From the IMG/VR virus record IMGVR_UViG_3300036846_000718, positions 1 to 41,352 of that record: 41,352 bases of DNA, one strand, 5' to 3'. Of the stretch, positions 38,533 through 41,352 are shown piece after piece. Source of the stretch: a virus. A program made the position numbers and the translations under genes. Numbering within the stretch: position 1 is the first letter of the stretch; the number at the start of each line of letters is the position of its first letter. The notes under the pieces are model-generated. The model was not told where the DNA came from. It was given only the letters and a program-made list of their open reading frames with translations, and searched no databases.

Positions 38533-38709
38533 TTTCCTCAGCGAAACAATAGCCTGCCGCAACATCTCCAGTTGCAGCGCTTCCCCTGGGTGCGCTGTGT
38601 CGTCGTTGGCTTTCTGTATGCACAACAACTCTATGTAGCAATTAATCGCGTCGATAGTAGACGCTTGGTCACTTTTGATCAAAGGGTTTGCAGAGGGTGT
38701 GTTCGACAT
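38527..38709 (-). CDS. LexA-controlled 60-residue protein, candidate antirepressor
   Basis: 60 residues; AAGGAG lies five bases before the ATG. Ser/Asn/Pro-rich start, then two helices (T-I-D-A-I-N-C-Y-I-E-L-L-C-I-Q-K and L-Q-L-E-M-L-R-Q-A-I-V-S-L). Two Cys in the first helix. A near-perfect LexA box overlaps its promoter, so it is made after DNA damage. Gifsy-type phages with non-cleavable repressors use small LexA-controlled antirepressors of this size. The same transcript can run on into rep. Function is inferred from position and control. Confidence 0.65.
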   Translation of the reverse strand: MSNTPSANPLIKSDQASTIDAINCYIELLCIQKANDDTAHPGEALQLEMLRQAIVSLRKV

Positions 38710-38769
38710 AGGGGCTCCTTCCTACAGCAGTCATTCAAGTGCGAGTGCGACGATTCCGTACAGGATCGT

Positions 38770-38793
38770 ATAATACTGGTTATTTAAACAGTA
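38770..38793 (-). promoter_or_regulatory. LexA box with SOS promoter
   Basis: TACTGGTTATTTAAACAGTA (38774-38793) has CTG-N10-CAG with matching T and A flanks, the LexA consensus. TATTAT (-10) at 38770-38775 overlaps its edge. It reads into the 60-residue gene. Confidence 0.85.
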
Positions 38794-38878
38794 GTGGCGA
38801 TGCAATGGCCAGCGGCGCGGGCACTTTACCCGAGCCTGGCCGATGCCTGGCCAACCCTCCGTCGGATTAGCGACGAAC

Positions 38879-39442
38879 CTACCGCCCAGGCGGCACAGAT
38901 CCCGTGGCCAGGACTTCGCGGACCCAACCTTGGCAGGCGGCGAGCGCCGTCAATCCATCGTCGCCGTCTCCGGTGATGCGGATAATTCTTTGAGCATGCG
39001 CGGGGTCAAGTTCGGCTCGCGCGGCTCCATGATCCAGGCCGCCGGCGCCGGTGGCGGTCGACATTCTGGCGCTGCCGGTACGAACGGTTCCGGCGGTAAG
39101 GAGGACTGACAGCCGCAAATCAGTAGTGGCAAGGCGATCAAGCACAAGCTGGCGAGCTTTCTTCGCATCAGTGAGTTCCTTGTAGTGGGTTGTTTCGGCG
39201 GCCTTCAGACGGCCTTCTAAGGCCAAGCGCTGGTCCTGTTCGCGCTTGAGCTGCGCGGCCGTCGCTGCCGCAATGCCTTGGGCCTTCTCGGCGGCCTTGG
39301 TTTCTTGCTTGGCGAGCGCGTTACCGTAACGCCAATCCTGCACCGTCCAGGCGCCCCAGGCACCGGCACCGGCGATCAACAGAACGGCCAGCACAGACGC
39401 CCAGGGCCGCAGCGGTGAAGGGATTAGATCGAGGGCAGACAT
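38879..39442 (-). CDS. Rz-like inner spanin
   Basis: 187 residues from the ATG at 39442. An N-terminal signal anchor (W-A-S-V-L-A-V-L-L-I-A-G-A-G) is followed by a coiled-coil periplasmic domain rich in K, Q and A. Rz1 is nested in another frame. The pair joins inner and outer membranes and fuses them in the last step of lysis. Overlaps the endolysin gene by 19 bases. Confidence 0.88.
   Translation of the reverse strand: MSALDLIPSPLRPWASVLAVLLIAGAGAWGAWTVQDWRYGNALAKQETKAAEKAQGIAAATAAQLKREQDQRLALEGRLKAAETTHYKELTDAKKARQLVLDRLATTDLRLSVLLTAGTVRTGSARMSTATGAGGLDHGAARAELDPAHAQRIIRITGDGDDGLTALAACQGWVREVLATGSVPPGR
38950..39168 (-). CDS. Rz1-like outer-membrane lipoprotein spanin
   Basis: 72 residues. 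Signal peptide with lipobox L-I-C-G-C, lipidated Cys near residue 20, followed by a Pro-rich domain (P-P-E-P-F-V-P-A-A-P-E-C-R-P-P-P), both typical of Rz1. Completely embedded in the Rz gene in a different frame, the normal arrangement. Confidence 0.9.
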   Translation of the reverse strand: MRRKLASLCLIALPLLICGCQSSLPPEPFVPAAPECRPPPAPAAWIMEPREPNLTPRMLKELSASPETATMD

Positions 39443-40083
39443 AGCGCCACCTTGGCCTTGGCCCACAGATCCAAACGTTCCTCCCGGCCGGTCTGGCCAC
39501 CATTGATAATCCGCGTGATGCTGTCGAAAGCGCCGGCGTCTGCCAGCTCATTCAAGCCGTGATCCCACCAGAACCAGGCCGCCGACAGCGCGGCGTTCTC
39601 GGGCAGCTCCAGCAGCTCCGGCCGGTCGACCAGTGACAACCCCAGGGCCTGGCCACACCGGCGATACATATCCCGGCCGGTGATCCCAATGCAGCCTCGC
39701 GCCCGATAGCGGTAGCCGTCGCCGGATGCTTCAGGGCCGTTGCCCATACGATTGGCGTAGACCCGGTTGGCCAACTTTTCAGAGTTGCGCAGATAGCCCT
39801 GGGCGTCTGCCACTTCGGCGGCATCTACCTTGCCGTTTCGGTTCAGGTCAAAGCCGTACTTGAACAGGCCAGCCACGCGCGCAGCGTCTTTGTAGTAAAG
39901 GCTTTCCGACAGCTTGGTCAGGTGCTGGGACTCGTGCCCAACCTGCGCCACGAACGCCGCCTGGCGCACTGGGGAAACGATATCGAAACGGGCCATAGCC
40001 TGATTGAGAGCGGACACAAAAACGCCCGCAACTGGGCGGGCGTTCGGGAGGATTTGCAGCAACTGCTGCTGGGTGATCGACAT
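39424..40083 (-). CDS. Endolysin, glycoside hydrolase family 19 type
   Basis: 219 residues from the ATG at 40083. A-A-F-V-A-Q-V-G-H-E-S with Glu51, L-F-K-Y-G-F, R-Y-R-A-R-G-C-I-G-I-T-G-R-D-M-Y, and A-A-W-F-W-W match GH19 chitinase-like phage lysozymes. There is no signal peptide, so it needs the holin, which lies far off at the start of the late operon. Cleaves peptidoglycan. Confidence 0.92.
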   Translation of the reverse strand: MSITQQQLLQILPNARPVAGVFVSALNQAMARFDIVSPVRQAAFVAQVGHESQHLTKLSESLYYKDAARVAGLFKYGFDLNRNGKVDAAEVADAQGYLRNSEKLANRVYANRMGNGPEASGDGYRYRARGCIGITGRDMYRRCGQALGLSLVDRPELLELPENAALSAAWFWWDHGLNELADAGAFDSITRIINGGQTGREERLDLWAKAKVALCLPSI

Positions 40084-40095
40084 ACAGACTCCTAT

Positions 40096-40118
40096 CAAAA
40101 TAAGCCCGCTCAGCGGGC
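40096..40118 (-). terminator. Terminator after D
   Basis: GCCCGC and GCGGGC with a 3-base loop followed by TTATTTT on the minus strand, between D and the endolysin. Confidence 0.8.
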
Positions 40119-40136
40119 ATCAGTGGCAACCCTGGA

Positions 40137-41183
40137 TCAAAGGTTTACAACCTTGCCCGGGCCGTCTTCCTTCTTCTTTTTCTTGCCCTTGGCGGTGGCC
40201 TTACCCTTTTTCCCGCCGTTGCATTCAACGGTCGTGCTCCAGCCGGATTGGGTAAAAACCTGTTCCACCGAATCGACCAGGTACTCGCCGTCCAAACCCA
40301 CCTTGAAGCCCTGGGCGTTAATTTGCCGCTCGGCAAACAGATCAGTGCGGCCCACCATTTCCAGGCGCACGCCGGCGGTGGAACGGTTGAAGGCGGCAAG
40401 CCTGGCTTTGGCCGCTTGCTCAGCAGCACTTTTGTTGGGGTAGATATGCCGGTCCGTGTGGACTGGTGGCAGGCCCCCCGGGGCATCCTCGTTGTCCAGG
40501 GTGACAACCGAGAGCTTTCCAGTGGCCTTGTCTTGGTGTTTGGTGGCCACGGCCTTGTGGGTGCTACGGTCGCCCAGCCGGAATTGCCAGCGGCTTACAT
40601 CGCTGCGCGTTACGGTAACGACGCCCAGCGCTTTGCCGCTCGCGCTTTGCCCGCCCTGCCGGGGCATAACTACCAACTTCCCGTCACCCACCTTCGCCGT
40701 GCAGTCGTACTGCTTGGCCAAGCGCGTGATGAAATTAAAATCCGACTCGCTCAGCTGGTCAGTCCTGGGCACTTTGGTGGCGACCGAACACGCCGCCTGC
40801 CAGCCGTTCCTGGCCGCAATATCACGCACGATTTCCGACAGCGGCACGTTTTCCCAGCTGCCGTTGCGAATGGTCTTGCCGCTTCCGCGCATGTCGCTGG
40901 CCTTGCCCCTGATTACCAGAGTGTCCGGCGGGCCGGACAACTCCACCTCATCCACAACATAACGGCCCAGGCGGGCCAATGCGCTGCCGACATACCCCAA
41001 GTAAATCTCAATGCCGGCACCGCGCGCCGGTAGCGAGACCACGCCGTCGCGGTCATCGATGCGCAACTCAAACTCGTCCGAATCCATCCCGGGCTTGTCC
41101 GACGTGCGCAACAGCAAAAGCCGATCGTTAATCGTGGCGGTAATGTCCGCCCCGTCCGCGACGATCCGAAAAGTTGGTTTCAT
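40137..41183 (-). CDS. D: Tail protein D (late control D family)
   Basis: 348 residues (P2 gpD is 387). P-T-F-R-I-V-A-D-G-A-D-I-T, D-E-F-E-L-R-I-D-D-R-D, and the central S-E-S-D-F-N-F-I-T-R-L-A-K-Q-Y-D pattern define the family. A Lys-rich end (K-G-K-K-K-K-K-E-D) is unusual. It forms the baseplate hub together with V. It is reached from X after the moron and the circle junction. Confidence 0.93.
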   Translation of the reverse strand: MKPTFRIVADGADITATINDRLLLLRTSDKPGMDSDEFELRIDDRDGVVSLPARGAGIEIYLGYVGSALARLGRYVVDEVELSGPPDTLVIRGKASDMRGSGKTIRNGSWENVPLSEIVRDIAARNGWQAACSVATKVPRTDQLSESDFNFITRLAKQYDCTAKVGDGKLVVMPRQGGQSASGKALGVVTVTRSDVSRWQFRLGDRSTHKAVATKHQDKATGKLSVVTLDNEDAPGGLPPVHTDRHIYPNKSAAEQAAKARLAAFNRSTAGVRLEMVGRTDLFAERQINAQGFKVGLDGEYLVDSVEQVFTQSGWSTTVECNGGKKGKATAKGKKKKKEDGPGKVVNL

Positions 41184-41204
41184 TGGGTAATCCCGAATGA
41201 CGGA

Positions 41205-41232
41205 TAGACTCAGGGCCTGGCCGCTATAGAAT
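41205..41232 (+). promoter_or_regulatory. Candidate sigma70 promoter of the moron gene
   Basis: TAGACT at 41205-41210 and TAGAAT at 41227-41232 are separated by 16 bases and point towards the secreted-protein gene (44-502 after closing the circle). The gene lies against the direction of the surrounding late operon, so it needs a promoter of its own. Confidence 0.5.
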
Positions 41233-41352
41233 TTGCGGCTGATTAATCAGCCAGTAAGGAATGAATGGATGAAACGGATTTGCCTAGTGGGCTTGCTCGC
41301 CTGGGCCGCCCTGCCCGCCATCGGCCAGGAAAAGCTCAGGATTATTGACCTG
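41226..41352. repeat. Right copy of 127-bp terminal direct repeat
   Basis: Second copy of bases 1-127. It carries the promoter-proximal part and first codons of the secreted-protein gene whose full copy lies at 44-502. It is a duplicate of sequence, not a second gene. Confidence 0.95.

Overview
The window is one circular DNA molecule cut open. Bases 41226-41352 repeat bases 1-127 exactly, so the unit length is 41,225 bp. An overlap of 127 bp is what a k=127 assembly leaves at a circle junction. Gene content is that of a temperate, contractile-tailed phage that also carries a complete plasmid maintenance kit, so I read it as a phage-plasmid. The host is probably Pseudomonas or a close gammaproteobacterium. 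This is inferred from high GC, the P2-like tail, the lambda-like head and plasmid-type small genes, not from any database match.

Lytic part (minus strand, read right to left and across the circle junction). An early operon starts at a repressed promoter near 25950: cro-like gene, replication-type gene, degenerate kinase-like gene, Cys-rich protein, Q-type antiterminator, a small gene, tyrosine recombinase and one unknown. A late promoter at 21718-21746 is followed at once by a terminator (21631-21661) and then the holin, which is the lambda pR'-tR' layout. The late genes are holin, terminase (Nu1/A type), gpW, portal, a ClpP-protease/capsid fusion, decoration and joining proteins, then a P2-ordered tail (V, W, J, I, H, G, FI, FII, E/E', T, U, X). 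Across the junction follow D, a GH19-type endolysin and nested Rz/Rz1. A single secreted-protein gene (44-502) points the other way between X and D and looks like a moron.

Control part (25.6-27.6 kb and 38.3-38.8 kb). A CI-like repressor has Arg where the S24 catalytic Lys should be and no obvious cleavage dipeptide. Its probable operators (TTACAC-N5-GTGTAA) occur at pR/pRM, at a promoter downstream of the repressor gene, next to the late promoter, and upstream of the replication gene. A strong LexA box (38774-38793) drives a 60-residue protein just upstream of the replication gene, a good candidate for an SOS-induced antirepressor.

Plasmid part (27.5-38.3 kb). There is ParA plus a ribbon-helix-helix partner, six arrays of an 8-bp repeat that appear to form a regulon, HicAB, a ParC-like protein, a four-gene overlapping cluster with an FtsK-gamma-like protein, many small unknown genes, and a RepA-like initiator. 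The initiator is preceded by a 37-codon leader peptide overlapping its GTG start. An antisense RNA hairpin upstream has loop CGCCAA, the hallmark of IncI/B/L/M/FII replication control. About 650 bp downstream of rep is gene-free and is the likely origin.

A palindrome family (CGTTAC-N1-2-GTAACG and close variants) is scattered at about 15 places over the whole circle and is not explained by any annotated gene.
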